From the NCBI RefSeq assembly GCF_019613795.1, contig NZ_CP080429.1, positions 1,207,501-1,271,500 on the forward strand: a DNA stretch of 64,000 nucleotides, given 5' to 3'. The position numbers and the translations under genes are program-made. Source of the stretch: Flavobacterium litorale (lineage in GTDB: Bacteria; Bacteroidota; Bacteroidia; Flavobacteriales; Flavobacteriaceae). The stretch's first letter is position 1, and each line of letters opens with the position of its first letter. Under the pieces are notes generated by a model. The model saw only the letters and a program-made list of their open reading frames with translations, made no database searches and was not told the DNA's origin. Positions 53,404 to 63,466 of the stretch are shown here, piece after piece.

Positions 53404-53673
53404 TTAAACTCTATTGATATGCCATTTGGTTTTTGGTCTTTCTTGAAATACACCTTTTACCATGTTTATTTTACCATCTCTTCCATCTCTTAATACTTGC
53501 CTGAAGTTGTAACCAGGCTTAGGACCAACTTTATTATCCAAGATTTTTCTTTCTGCAAGTAAGTCTGCACATTGGTCTGCACTTAGCTTTTCAACATTAT
53601 TTTTTATCATGTAATCTTGTAGAAATTTAGAAATCTGCTCAACTAAATTATTATTGTATGCACTTTCCTTCAT
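53404..53673 (-). CDS. 89-residue protein of unknown function
   Basis: A small soluble protein: an N-terminal helical part (ESAYNNNLVEQISKFLQDYM), then KLSADQCADLLAERKILDNK and GPKPGYNFRQVLRDGRDGKI, ending basic. The second half looks like a small helix-turn domain that ends in a loop rich in Gly/Arg, but I do not recognise a family. It starts 14 bases after the stop of the DUF2723 gene on the same strand, so the two are probably co-transcribed. Confidence 0.75.
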   Translation of the reverse strand: MKESAYNNNLVEQISKFLQDYMIKNNVEKLSADQCADLLAERKILDNKVGPKPGYNFRQVLRDGRDGKINMVKGVFQERPKTKWHINRV

Positions 53674-53687
53674 AATTTATATGTCAG

Positions 53688-56600
53688 TTACTCTTCGTTA
53701 TCTCTTTGGTAGCGTTTAAACATTTGGTTAAATCGGTTAAAAGCGGGCTTCTCTTTCTCGTACAGTTCCGTATCGCCTTCTTCTTTCATTATTAACAGTA
53801 GGCTTCTGTAACGCTCTATATCTGTAATAATATCTACATGATGAATGTCTTGCTGACTTATTTTAAGCCCCTTATAAAAAGTTAAGTTTTCCTGATATTT
53901 CTGGATGAGGTCGGTAAGTAATTTTCTTGCCTGCTCTTTGCTTCCCGTTTTGTAATATCCTGTGGCAAACGGTTCTAAAAGCGTGTAATAACCGTAGTAT
54001 TCCAAGGGCATTTTTTCCATTGCCAAATCAATTACTTTTTTGGCTTTATCTTCTTTACCTTCCATAATTAACTTTTCCATTAATCGTGCTAGGTTGGTAC
54101 GGAAGGTAATACTATTTTTGCGTGTTTCGGGGTCGTGGTATATGTCTGGGCTTTCGCTATTACCCCAATCCCAACGCATTACAATGTCGTACATCTTTTC
54201 CGAGTCAATGTATCCCATATCCAGCGGGCTGCCATCTTCGGGTATTGGTGTTTGGAATGGTACTAGCTTAAATACCATACCGTCAAGCTGCAAGTAATCT
54301 TTCATCCAAAGGTAATCATCATCGCCAAAGCTACCGCCTGTAAAGTATATCGGGCGTTCCCAGTTGTTATTGGCTAGTATATCTAGCATTAGCAGCCTGT
54401 TTTTGTACAGTGCGTCGCCTTTAATGTCAATATCAATATACGGTACTATAGAGTCGTACTGTGCTGGGCTTACTGCCTTGTTTCTAATAATAGCCTCTCG
54501 GTCTATAGGCAATCGTATTTTGTTGGTACGATAGTAGTTTACCATGTGCCCGTTGTTGAGCTCTTTTTTGGTGCGCGGGTCTTCTGAGGTTACAAATTTC
54601 AGGAATTGTTTTATATTCCAACGTTCATTTGTTTCAGGAATGTGTAGCATGTAATCGCGTGTACCTTGTACGTACTTATCGTGCGTAAGGCTTATTGGCA
54701 TTGGCTCGCTTTCGTACGCTTTTCGCTTCATTTGATCAATATACCAATCCGTCATAAACAAGCTTGTATTTACAATCCGCACATCGGTACGATAGCCCTC
54801 TACTTCTTGTGCATACCATAACGGGAAAGTATCGTTATCGCCAATGGTATATAATATTGCATTGGGTTCGCACGACGATAGGTAGGCTTTTGCCATTGCT
54901 AGTGCCGTGTAACGCCCTGCACGGTTGTGGTCGTCCCAGTTTTGCGAGCCCATTAGTACAGGCGCAGCGAGTAATGTTACCGCTATAACCAATGGTGCAG
55001 CTAATTTGGGTTTTATGTAGCTCCTAACCGTTTCGTATATGGCATATACACCAAGACCTATCCATATAGCGAATACAAAGAAAGAACCTACTAGGGCATA
55101 ATCTCTTTCGCGTGGCTCAAACGGACGTTCGTTAAGGTATACTTTTAGTGCAAGCCCTGTAAAGAGGAATAATACCAACAGTACATAAAAACTTTTTAAA
55201 TCTCTAAAGGCATGATACACTACACCGATAAGCCCTAAAAATAGTGGAATCATGTAGTATTTGTTACGTCCTTTATTATTTTTTTGGTCGGACGGTAAAT
55301 TATCTTGTGGTCCTAGTCTAGTTTCATCCAACGGTGTAATACCACTTATCCAGTTACCGTTTAGGTTATCGCCGCGCCCTTGTATGTCGTTTTGGCGTCC
55401 CGCAAAATTCCACATAAAATACCTCCCGTACATATAACTAAACTGGTAATTGAACATGTAGTCCATGTTATCCCAGAAGGATGGTTTTTCGATTACCAAG
55501 TATTGTCCGTACGAACTCAAGAAGTTGTCGTAATCTTCCAAATCCAATTCACCCGATCGGTATGCTGCCTTAAACTGCCCTACGGTATTTTGTAGCTCTC
55601 CTCGTATTTGGTTTACATAGTCGGCATAGTCCTCCTCTGTCATTTGCTCGGGGTCTACACCATATTGGCGCAATTCACGCTCGTAGTCTATAGCAGGGTC
55701 TAGTTTAAAATCCAATGGTTTGGTGTAACGCATGTAATTTACAGCGTGCTCGGTACTCCACATTCGGGGCATAAAGCCTTTGTGGTTATCGTCGGTATTT
55801 TGCTTTGCGTTTTTATAATTGTTTACAATTACGTATTTGCCCGTTTTGTAATCCCTTTGGTAATTGGGTTTTTCATCTTCGTACGGATTATTTTTATCCA
55901 AGCCTGCATAAACATCCGAGAACATAGGACCGTAAAATAACTTTTGCTCTCCGTACTGTTCCCTGTTGTAATAAGCTAGTACTTCGGCAGCATCCGAAGG
56001 CTTATTTTCGTTAATAACCACATTGGCGTTGGCACGAATAGGAAGCATCATCCATGTACAGAAACCTATTAATATAAATAGTGTAGATAATAGTATAGTG
56101 TTGTATAATGGCAACCCTTTTTTATGAGTATAGTTAAGCCCAAAGTAAAAGAATGCTATAATTACCAACGCCATAAATATAGTACCCGAGTTAAATGGTA
56201 AGCCTAAGCTGTTTACCATAAATATTTCGGTTTTCCCGAAGAGTGCCATGGTGTACGGTAATAACAATTTAAAGATGAAAAGTAGTATGGCTACAATAAT
56301 TACATTGGCTATAATAAAGTTTTTTACCGTTACTTTTTCGTAATTTTTAAAAAAGTAAATAAAACCAATAGCAGGTATAGCAAGCAGTGCCATAAAGTGT
56401 ACCCCAAACGATAACCCTACAACTAACGATATAATGAGTAACCACTTATTGCCACGTGGCGTATGCATATCTTGCTCCCAACGTAGCCCCAGCCAAAGTA
56501 GCAAAGCTATAAATAACGATGCCATAGCATATACCTCTGCCTCGGTTGCGTTAAACCAAAAACTATCTGAAAATGTAAAGGCTAATGCACCCACAAATGC

Positions 56601-56972
56601 ACTACCTAATACGGCTATTGCATTGGAATTGTTAAACTCTGAAAGGCGGGAAACTATGGTTTTTAAAATGATGGTAACCGACCAAAATAAAAATAATATT
56701 GTAAAGGCACTTGATACTACAGATACCATATTTACCATGAGTGCCACCTTATCGGGACCTGTTGCAAACATAGCAAAAAAGGCTCCCATCATTTGGTAGA
56801 GTGGTGCACCAGGTGGGTGCCCTACTTCGAGTTTGGCAGCAGTAGCTATGTATTCGCCACAATCCCAAAAGCTAAGTGTGCGCTCAACCGTCATCGAATA
56901 GACAATCATTGCTATGGCAAAAACAACCCAGCCAAGCAGGGTATTCCACTTCTTAAAATTTAATGTTATCAT
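53688..56972 (-). CDS. DUF2723 membrane protein, copy 1
   Basis: 1094 residues. The N-terminal ~350 residues hold about eight to ten membrane spans in a GT-C glycosyltransferase-like layout, with the conserved opening SFWDCGEYIATAAKLEVGHP followed by PGAPLYQ; the acidic residues after the first span are the likely catalytic position. A second membrane block lies at ~560-700, then a large C-terminal soluble part (SSCEPNAILYTIGDNDTFPL, TGGSFGDDDYLWMKDYL, TPR-like helices near the end). The family is specific to Bacteroidota and relatives and is probably involved in envelope glycosylation (inference from fold). A paralog lies directly upstream. Confidence 0.9.
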   Translation of the reverse strand: MITLNFKKWNTLLGWVVFAIAMIVYSMTVERTLSFWDCGEYIATAAKLEVGHPPGAPLYQMMGAFFAMFATGPDKVALMVNMVSVVSSAFTILFLFWSVTIILKTIVSRLSEFNNSNAIAVLGSAFVGALAFTFSDSFWFNATEAEVYAMASLFIALLLWLGLRWEQDMHTPRGNKWLLIISLVVGLSFGVHFMALLAIPAIGFIYFFKNYEKVTVKNFIIANVIIVAILLFIFKLLLPYTMALFGKTEIFMVNSLGLPFNSGTIFMALVIIAFFYFGLNYTHKKGLPLYNTILLSTLFILIGFCTWMMLPIRANANVVINENKPSDAAEVLAYYNREQYGEQKLFYGPMFSDVYAGLDKNNPYEDEKPNYQRDYKTGKYVIVNNYKNAKQNTDDNHKGFMPRMWSTEHAVNYMRYTKPLDFKLDPAIDYERELRQYGVDPEQMTEEDYADYVNQIRGELQNTVGQFKAAYRSGELDLEDYDNFLSSYGQYLVIEKPSFWDNMDYMFNYQFSYMYGRYFMWNFAGRQNDIQGRGDNLNGNWISGITPLDETRLGPQDNLPSDQKNNKGRNKYYMIPLFLGLIGVVYHAFRDLKSFYVLLVLFLFTGLALKVYLNERPFEPRERDYALVGSFFVFAIWIGLGVYAIYETVRSYIKPKLAAPLVIAVTLLAAPVLMGSQNWDDHNRAGRYTALAMAKAYLSSCEPNAILYTIGDNDTFPLWYAQEVEGYRTDVRIVNTSLFMTDWYIDQMKRKAYESEPMPISLTHDKYVQGTRDYMLHIPETNERWNIKQFLKFVTSEDPRTKKELNNGHMVNYYRTNKIRLPIDREAIIRNKAVSPAQYDSIVPYIDIDIKGDALYKNRLLMLDILANNNWERPIYFTGGSFGDDDYLWMKDYLQLDGMVFKLVPFQTPIPEDGSPLDMGYIDSEKMYDIVMRWDWGNSESPDIYHDPETRKNSITFRTNLARLMEKLIMEGKEDKAKKVIDLAMEKMPLEYYGYYTLLEPFATGYYKTGSKEQARKLLTDLIQKYQENLTFYKGLKISQQDIHHVDIITDIERYRSLLLIMKEEGDTELYEKEKPAFNRFNQMFKRYQRDNEE

Positions 56973-57078
56973 GTAGTATTACGTTGTCCAAATTATTAGT
57001 TATTGCAAAGAAACTATTTTTTTATTTAAGGTTATTATATCGTAACTTTTTTTTGCATTAACCAATTAAAAAAGCAAC

Positions 57079-57101
57079 GGCAATGTTATATAAACATTAC
57101 C
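57079..57101. repeat. small hairpin between the DUF2723 copies
   Basis: GGCAATGTT / AACATTACC with one mismatch around a five-base loop. No T run. Confidence 0.35.
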
Positions 57102-57120
57102 GCATTTAAAATGCTTTACA

Positions 57121-60100
57121 CTATTCGTTTTCTCTACCAAAGCGGGCAAACATAGCATTGTAACGATTAAAGTCTTTTTTATACTGCTCGTAAAATACCA
57201 TGTCATCATTTTCCTTCATTACAAGTAGTAAGCCACGGTAGCTTTCTATATCCCTGACTATAGGGAGGTAAATGCTGTTTTGTACTGAGGGAGTTAATGA
57301 GCTATAATAAATAAGATTTTCTTTGTATTTAGTGGCGATGTACGATAATAATTTTCGTGCCTTTTCTTTTTTACCAATACGATAGTATCCATCAGCAAAA
57401 GGCTCATCTAAAAAATAATTCTTGTAATAATCTACAGGCATTTTCTCAAGAGCCAAGTCAATTATATTCGCAGCTTTTTCAATTTTACCTTCTTTAATTA
57501 GCGTATCCGAAAGTCGGGCTAAGTTTTGTTTAAAATGAATACTCGTTCGTAAAGTTTGCGGGTCGTGGTAAATGTGCGGGCTGTTGCTGTTACCCCAATC
57601 CCATTTCATTACCGTATCGTACATGCGTTGGCTATCAACACGACCAACATCTATAGGGTTTTCCTCTGTTTGTGGTGTTTTTATGGGCACAAATCGGTAG
57701 GTCATGCCCTCTATTTGTAAATAATCTTTTAACCATGCGTAATCCTCGTCATCAGGGCTTCCGCCAGAAAAATAAATGGGGCGTTCCCAGTTGGTGTTGC
57801 TAATTATGTCTAGCATTATTAAATTGTGTTTGTACAACACATCGGGCAAATCAATATCAATGTAAGGTACAATAGCATCGTAAAACTCGGGCGCTACTAC
57901 GTTGTTTTTTATTACTTGCTCCTTATCTACAGGAATTCTGATTTTATTGGTAGGGTAGTAGCTTACTCGTTGTCCGTTATTCAATTCAACTTTCGCTCGT
58001 TCGTCATCAAGTGATAGGAATGCAATAAAATCCTTTATATCCATTCGTTTTTCTGTTTTAGGATTAAACAGCATATAGTCGCGCGTTCCGTCACGATACT
58101 GTTCTCGCGTAAACGAGATGGGTAAAGGTGTCGAGTCGTAGGCTTGTCGTTTCATTTGGTCAATATACCAATCGGTAGGTAAGTAAGTACTGCATGCAAT
58201 CCGAACATCGGTACGGTAGCCCTCTATTTCTTGCGCATACCATAGCGGAAAAGTATCGTTATCGCCTATGGTAAATAATATTGCATTAGGCTCGCAAGAA
58301 CTCAGGTAGGCCTTTGCCATGGCTAGTGCAGTATAACGACCAGACCTGTCGTGATCGTCCCAGTTTTCAGTAGCCATTAAAACAGGGGCTGTTAATAACG
58401 TTATAGTAAGTACGGCTGGAGCTATTATTTTGGACGGAATATATTTGTGGATGATGCTGTATAAAGCATATACGCCAAAACCAATCCAGATGGCAAATAC
58501 ATAAAATGAACCCACTAGTACATAATCGCGTTCGCGCACCTCAAAAGGGCTTTCGTTTAAAAATATTTTTATAGCAAAACTGGTAAATAAAAATAATGTT
58601 AGTAGTATGTAAAAACTTTTTGCGTCTTTTTTAGCGTGGTATATTAGCCCCAGTATGCCTAGCAATAGTGGTATAAAATAGTAGGTGTTGCGCCCTTTAT
58701 TACCCAACATATCGCTTGTAAGATGTTCTTGCGCTCCTAGCCGTACTTCATCCACCGCTTTTATACCGCTAATCCAGTTGCCATTTAAAACAGTATCTTT
58801 TCCTTGTACATCGTTTTGGCGTCCAGCAAAATTCCACATAAAGTAGCGCCAGTACATGTACCCAAACTGGTAGTTTAGCATAAAGCTTAGGTTTTGTGCT
58901 AGGCTCGGTTTTTCTATAATAAGGTATTGTTTATAGCTTTTTAAAAAAGCATCGTAACTCTCGTTATCCAGTTCGCCGTTTCGGTATGCCGATTTAAACT
59001 CAGCAATTACATTAATTAGCTGGTCTTTCAATTGTAATGCAGCTTGTGCTGTATCTTCCTCACTAAGTTGCGAGGTATCTACACCAAAATAAGCCAAATC
59101 CTTTTCAAAATTATAATTAGGGTCTATCCTAAACTTTGGGGGTTCGGTATACGCCATATAATTAGCAGCTTTTTCGCTATTGCCCATTCGGGGCAGGAAC
59201 CCGCTCTGATTCTTATCAAAATTTTGCAATGCGTTTTTGTAATTGTTTACAATTACGTACTTGCCAGTAGTATAGTTGCGCTCGTAATTGGGCTTGGCAT
59301 CTTTGTATGGTGTATCAGGGTCTAACCCTGCATACATTTCGGTATACATAGCGCCATAAAATAACTTTTGCTCACCGTATTGTTCTCTGTTGTAATAGGC
59401 AAGTAGTTTGTTGGTGTCTGTAGGTGCGTTTTCGTTAATTACTACATTGGCGTTTGCTCGGATAGGGAGTAACATCCAACTTGAAAAACCTGTAAACATA
59501 AACATTAAACATAGCAATGCTGTATTGTACAATGGTAGTTGCTTTTTACGGGTGTATTGCAACCCAAAATAAAACAATGCACCGATTAGCAAAAACATAA
59601 GTATTGTACCAGAGTTAAAGGGCAGCCCAAAAGTATTAACCATTGTAATTTCTGTTTTGGAAAATAGGGCTAACGTATACGGCATTAAAAACATAAAAAT
59701 AAAAAGTAATATGCCTACAATAACAATATTTGCTATAATAAAGTTTTTTATAGTTGTGGTTTTGTAGTTTTTAAAGTAGTAAATAAGCCCTATGGATGGA
59801 ATGGTTAATAGTGCTAAAAAATGTACCCCAAACGATAACCCAACTAGTAACGATACAAGTAGTAACCAACGGTTGCCGTTAGGTTGGTGCATGGCTTCGC
59901 CCCACCGTAATCCTGCCCAAAGCAATAATGCAATAAATAACGATGCCATAGCATACACTTCGGTTTCGGTTGCATTAAACCAAAAACTATCCGAAAAGGT
60001 AAAAGCAAGGCTGCCAACAAAAGCACTACCTAAAACCATAATGGCTTTTTGCTTGGTAAGAGTACCAAGACCGATCACCATATTTTTTAGTAGTATAGTA

Positions 60101-60396
60101 GTTGCCCAAAACATAAATAGTATAGTAAATGCGCTAGAAACAGCCGAAACCATATTTACCATAAAGGCAACATTGGTTTTACTGGTAGCAAACATGGCAA
60201 AGAAAGCTCCTACAATTTGAAATAGTGGTGCTCCTGGCGGATGCGCTACCTGTAACTTTGCCGAGGTAGCTATATATTCCCCGCTATCCCAAAAACTAAC
60301 AGTAGGTGCTACTGTTATAGTATAAACAACAAGGGCAATAAAAAATAATGTCCATCCAACAATTAAATTCCACTTTTTAAAGTTAAAATACTCCAT
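57121..60396 (-). CDS. DUF2723 membrane protein, copy 2
   Basis: 1091 residues, collinear with copy 1 from end to end: the same opening (SFWDSGEYIATSAKLQVAHP), the same mid-protein NYKNALQ and FMWNFAGRQND landmarks, the same SSCEPNAILFTIGDNDTFPL, and the same C-terminal YYKNY...GYYRIGKKEKARKLL repeat-like helices. Copy 1 has a Cys where this one has Ser in the first acidic motif (DCGEY against DSGEY). The two are tandem duplicates about 150 bases apart. Stand-alone promoter not clear. Role as for copy 1. Confidence 0.9.
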   Translation of the reverse strand: MEYFNFKKWNLIVGWTLFFIALVVYTITVAPTVSFWDSGEYIATSAKLQVAHPPGAPLFQIVGAFFAMFATSKTNVAFMVNMVSAVSSAFTILFMFWATTILLKNMVIGLGTLTKQKAIMVLGSAFVGSLAFTFSDSFWFNATETEVYAMASLFIALLLWAGLRWGEAMHQPNGNRWLLLVSLLVGLSFGVHFLALLTIPSIGLIYYFKNYKTTTIKNFIIANIVIVGILLFIFMFLMPYTLALFSKTEITMVNTFGLPFNSGTILMFLLIGALFYFGLQYTRKKQLPLYNTALLCLMFMFTGFSSWMLLPIRANANVVINENAPTDTNKLLAYYNREQYGEQKLFYGAMYTEMYAGLDPDTPYKDAKPNYERNYTTGKYVIVNNYKNALQNFDKNQSGFLPRMGNSEKAANYMAYTEPPKFRIDPNYNFEKDLAYFGVDTSQLSEEDTAQAALQLKDQLINVIAEFKSAYRNGELDNESYDAFLKSYKQYLIIEKPSLAQNLSFMLNYQFGYMYWRYFMWNFAGRQNDVQGKDTVLNGNWISGIKAVDEVRLGAQEHLTSDMLGNKGRNTYYFIPLLLGILGLIYHAKKDAKSFYILLTLFLFTSFAIKIFLNESPFEVRERDYVLVGSFYVFAIWIGFGVYALYSIIHKYIPSKIIAPAVLTITLLTAPVLMATENWDDHDRSGRYTALAMAKAYLSSCEPNAILFTIGDNDTFPLWYAQEIEGYRTDVRIACSTYLPTDWYIDQMKRQAYDSTPLPISFTREQYRDGTRDYMLFNPKTEKRMDIKDFIAFLSLDDERAKVELNNGQRVSYYPTNKIRIPVDKEQVIKNNVVAPEFYDAIVPYIDIDLPDVLYKHNLIMLDIISNTNWERPIYFSGGSPDDEDYAWLKDYLQIEGMTYRFVPIKTPQTEENPIDVGRVDSQRMYDTVMKWDWGNSNSPHIYHDPQTLRTSIHFKQNLARLSDTLIKEGKIEKAANIIDLALEKMPVDYYKNYFLDEPFADGYYRIGKKEKARKLLSYIATKYKENLIYYSSLTPSVQNSIYLPIVRDIESYRGLLLVMKENDDMVFYEQYKKDFNRYNAMFARFGRENE

Positions 60397-60493
60397 AGGC
60401 TGATTTATAGTTACTTGTAATTTTCCTCAATAATTATGCGTGTAAACTACACAACGCAAAAACCAAATATTTAATATTTTTTTTATCAAAAAT

Positions 60494-60523
60494 TTGCAAT
60501 AAAAAAATTATGTGCTACATTTG
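60494..60523 (+). promoter_or_regulatory. promoter for tRNA-Gln
   Basis: TTG at 60494-60496, 19 bases, TACATTTG at 60516-60523. Confidence 0.7.
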
Positions 60524-60542
60524 CACCCGCAATGAAGAAGAT

Positions 60543-60614
60543 TGGCCTATGGTGTAATCGGTAACACAGCTGATTTTGGTTCAGTCGTTCTAGGTTCGAG
60601 TCCTAGTAGGCCAA
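60543..60614 (+). tRNA. tRNA-Gln (TTG)
   Basis: A 72-base cloverleaf. The acceptor stem TGGCCTA / TAGGCCA is perfect, the anticodon loop TTTTGGT gives TTG, and the T arm has GGTTCGAGTCC. CCA is not encoded. Confidence 0.97.
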
Positions 60615-60615
60615 C

Positions 60616-60647
60616 AAAAAACCTCTCAATTTTGAGAGGTTTTTTTG
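60616..60647. terminator. terminator between tRNA-Gln and the stress-protein gene
   Basis: AACCTCTCAA / TTGAGAGGTT stem with A-run and T-run flanks. Probably acts on both strands. Confidence 0.85.
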
Positions 60648-60666
60648 CTTTATAACGGGTTGTAGA

Positions 60667-61512
60667 TTATATTTTAAACGTTACCACAGGACGCATAGAG
60701 TGGTTAACAAGATCCTCGCTTATACTGCCATTAAAGAAGTGTGCAAGACCTTGTCTGCCATGCGTACACATACCAATAATATCGGCATTTATACTGTTCG
60801 CAAAATGTAGTATTCCTTTCTCTACATTCACATCATTGTAAATGTGTGTTTTAAGATTATCGATATTAAAACCTGCAGTAAATTCCTGCATTAGTTTCTC
60901 TGCAGATTGTGTAGAACGGAAATGATTTGGTGTGTTAATATACACTAGGTCTAGTTCCATCCCAAAAGTATTGGCAAACTTTACCACCTTCTCAAAAGGT
61001 GCTTTTATTTCTTTAGAAAAATCAGAAGCAAAAACAAATTTTTGCGGATTAAAGTCGCCTTGCTCTTGCTTGATAACCAAAACAGGAACGTTTGATGTTC
61101 GTACCACTTTCTCGGTGTTGGAGCCAATAAACATTTCTTTAAAGCCACTAGCACCATGAGAACCCATTATAACCATATCTATGTTATGCTTCTCCGTGTG
61201 CTTCATAATACCATCAAAAGCTTTCCCAAACTGTATTGCTTCAACAACAGTTATACCCTCAAGAAACGATGCGTCTCTAACATCGGCAAAACGCTCGCGT
61301 ACCTTGTTCATAAAGAACATTACCTCAGGGATTTCTGAATTAAGACCCACTGCATTACTCTCTCCAATACCATCGTTGGCTATTTGGTTGGGTAACTCAA
61401 GCAAGTGTAATAAGTAAATTTCGCTGTTGTTTTTACGAGCAATTTGTGCTGCTACTTTAAGTGCATATTCTGCATGTTCTGAAAAGTCTGTAGGGACTAG
61501 GATTTTTTTCAT
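60667..61512 (-). CDS. universal stress protein, two tandem UspA domains
   Basis: 281 residues made of two USP domains. The first (1-~145) opens KKILVPTDFSEHAEYALKVA and has the ATP-binding pattern GSHGASGFKEMFIGSNTEKV. The second (~155-281) opens FVFASDFSKEIKAPFEKVVK and ends with CTHGRQGLAHFFNGSISEDL. Both nucleotide-loop motifs look intact, so it may bind ATP in both halves. These proteins support survival under stress; partners are unknown. Stand-alone gene. Confidence 0.92.
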   Translation of the reverse strand: MKKILVPTDFSEHAEYALKVAAQIARKNNSEIYLLHLLELPNQIANDGIGESNAVGLNSEIPEVMFFMNKVRERFADVRDASFLEGITVVEAIQFGKAFDGIMKHTEKHNIDMVIMGSHGASGFKEMFIGSNTEKVVRTSNVPVLVIKQEQGDFNPQKFVFASDFSKEIKAPFEKVVKFANTFGMELDLVYINTPNHFRSTQSAEKLMQEFTAGFNIDNLKTHIYNDVNVEKGILHFANSINADIIGMCTHGRQGLAHFFNGSISEDLVNHSMRPVVTFKI

Positions 61513-61624
61513 AAGTTAGGTATAGATGTTACGTTAACAAAAATTTATGTGTTGTTTTAATAATATAAAAGTAGCAATTAATTTTACACTATCCAATGAT
61601 TTTCAATATATAAAAATAATTTAG

Positions 61625-61632
61625 TATATTTG
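61625..61632 (+). promoter_or_regulatory. -7 box of the rimP-nusA-infB operon
   Basis: TATATTTG, about 64 bases before rimP. I see no TTG box at standard spacing. Confidence 0.5.
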
Positions 61633-61661
61633 CGCCGTTATTTACTGGAAAATTAAATAAT

Positions 61662-61686
61662 GAGGGGACCGTAGTCCCCTCTTTTT
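61662..61686 (+). terminator. intrinsic terminator in the rimP-nusA-infB leader (candidate attenuator)
   Basis: GAGGGGAC CGTA GTCCCCTC followed by TTTTT, an unusually GC-rich and complete terminator. It lies between the -7 box and the rimP ATG (61696), leaving no other gene for it to terminate. Confidence 0.75.
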
Positions 61687-61695
61687 ATAGAAAAT

Positions 61696-62160
61696 ATGAC
61701 ATTTAAAGAGAAAGTGAGCAATTTGCTTGAAGCTGCCCTAGGGGAGCGCCCTTCACTCTTTCTTATTGACCTAGAGATTACAGATGCCAATAAAATCATG
61801 GTAACACTTGATGGTGATAATGGAGTGAACCTGCAGGATTGTATTGATGTAAGCCGTGCCATAGAGCATAATTTGGATAGAGAAGAAATTGATTTTTCTT
61901 TGGAGGTTACTTCTGCTGGCGCAACAACCCCTTTAACCAATAAAAGGCAGTACCCTAAAAACCTTGGCAGAACGCTAAAGGTGGTAACCCAAACAGAGGA
62001 GGTTGAGGCAACGCTTACAGAAGCAAATGACGAGCATATTGTTTTGGAATGGAAAGCACGCCAGCCCAAAAAAATAGGAAAAGGTAAAGAAACAGTACAA
62101 AAAAAGGCTGAAATACCTTATGGAGAAATAAAAGAAGCAGTTGTTGTAATAAAATTTTAA
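61696..62160 (+). CDS. rimP: ribosome maturation factor RimP
   Basis: 154 residues: an N-terminal alpha/beta domain ([55 protein letters not shown]) and a C-terminal SH3-like barrel ([20 protein letters not shown]). RimP helps assemble the 30S subunit. It is followed by nusA (16 bases) and infB, the conserved operon order. Confidence 0.95.
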   Translation: MTFKEKVSNLLEAALGERPSLFLIDLEITDANKIMVTLDGDNGVNLQDCIDVSRAIEHNLDREEIDFSLEVTSAGATTPLTNKRQYPKNLGRTLKVVTQTEEVEATLTEANDEHIVLEWKARQPKKIGKGKETVQKKAEIPYGEIKEAVVVIKF

Positions 62161-62176
62161 AAAATAGATAATTGGT

Positions 62177-63418
62177 ATGGAGAATATCGCATTAATTGAA
62201 TCGTTTTCGGAGTTTAAGGATGATAAGCTGATAGATCGTGTTACCCTAATGGCGATACTAGAGGATGTTTTTAGAAATGCCTTAAAGAAGAAATATGGTT
62301 CTGACGATAATTTTGATATAATTATCAACCCTGATAAGGGTGATATGGAGATATGGAGAAATAGGATAGTAGTTGCCGATGGTGAAGTTGAAGATCCTAA
62401 CCAAGAAATATCGCTTAGCGAAGCTACACAGATAGAACCTGATTTTGAGGTTGGAGAAGAAGTTTCGGAAGAAGTAAAATTAATACAGTTAGGACGAAGA
62501 GCAATATTAGCATTACGTCAAAACTTAATATCTAAAATACACGAACACGATAATACAAACCTATACAAACAGTTTAAAGATATTATTGGTGATATTTATA
62601 CGGCTGAAGTGCACCATGTTCGACCAAAAGCTGTAATTTTGGTCGATGATGAAGGTAATGAAATTGTGTTGCCAAAAGAAAAACAAATTCCATCTGATTT
62701 TTTCAGAAAAGGAGACAACGTTCGCGGTATTATAGAAAATGTGGAGCTTAAAGGAAACAAGCCACAAATTATAATGTCTAGAACATCGGAGAAATTCCTC
62801 GAAAAATTATTTGAGCAGGAAATTCCAGAAGTGTTTGACGGACTTATTACGGTTAAAAAAGTAGTAAGAATACCGGGTGAAAAGGCAAAAGTAGCAGTAG
62901 ATTCGTACGATGATAGGATAGACCCTGTAGGGGCATGTGTAGGTATGAAAGGATCGCGTATACATGGTATAGTACGTGAGTTAGGTAACGAGAATATAGA
63001 TGTTATTAACTACACTGCCAATACGCAGCTTTACATAACCAGAGCATTAAGCCCTGCAAAAATATCATCTATAAAAATAGATGAAGAAAATAAAAGAGCC
63101 GACGTATTCCTTAAGTTAGACGAAGTATCTAAAGCGATAGGTAGAGGCGGACACAACATAAAATTAGCTGGTTTTTTAACAGGTTATGAGCTTGATGTAA
63201 TACGCGAAGGAACGGCTGCAGAAGATGAAGATGTTGAATTAACGGAGTTCTCTGACGAAATTGATGGCTGGATTATCGATGAGTTCTCTAAAATAGGATT
63301 GGATACGGCTAAAAGCGTATTAAACCAAGAAGTTGCAGATCTTGTACGAAGAACAGATCTTGAAGAAGAAACTGTCCTTGAAGTAGTAAGAATACTTAGA
63401 GAAGAATTTGAAGAGTAG
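62177..63418 (+). CDS. nusA: transcription termination/antitermination protein NusA
   Basis: 413 residues: an N-terminal RNA polymerase-binding domain (ENIALIESFSEFKDDKLIDR, LKKKYGSDDNFDIIINPDKG), an S1 domain (~135-200, GDIYTAEVHHVRPKAVILVD), KH1 (DPVGACVGMKGSRIHGIVRE) and KH2 (SKAIGRGGHNIKLAG), and a short acidic tail. The C-terminal acidic repeats of E. coli NusA are absent, as is common outside gammaproteobacteria. NusA controls pausing, termination and antitermination, which makes the terminator in its own operon leader notable. Confidence 0.96.
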   Translation: MENIALIESFSEFKDDKLIDRVTLMAILEDVFRNALKKKYGSDDNFDIIINPDKGDMEIWRNRIVVADGEVEDPNQEISLSEATQIEPDFEVGEEVSEEVKLIQLGRRAILALRQNLISKIHEHDNTNLYKQFKDIIGDIYTAEVHHVRPKAVILVDDEGNEIVLPKEKQIPSDFFRKGDNVRGIIENVELKGNKPQIIMSRTSEKFLEKLFEQEIPEVFDGLITVKKVVRIPGEKAKVAVDSYDDRIDPVGACVGMKGSRIHGIVRELGNENIDVINYTANTQLYITRALSPAKISSIKIDEENKRADVFLKLDEVSKAIGRGGHNIKLAGFLTGYELDVIREGTAAEDEDVELTEFSDEIDGWIIDEFSKIGLDTAKSVLNQEVADLVRRTDLEEETVLEVVRILREEFEE

Positions 63419-63466
63419 TTTACTGTATAAACATCGCAACAAAGAAGATAATATTAAAAAGATTAT

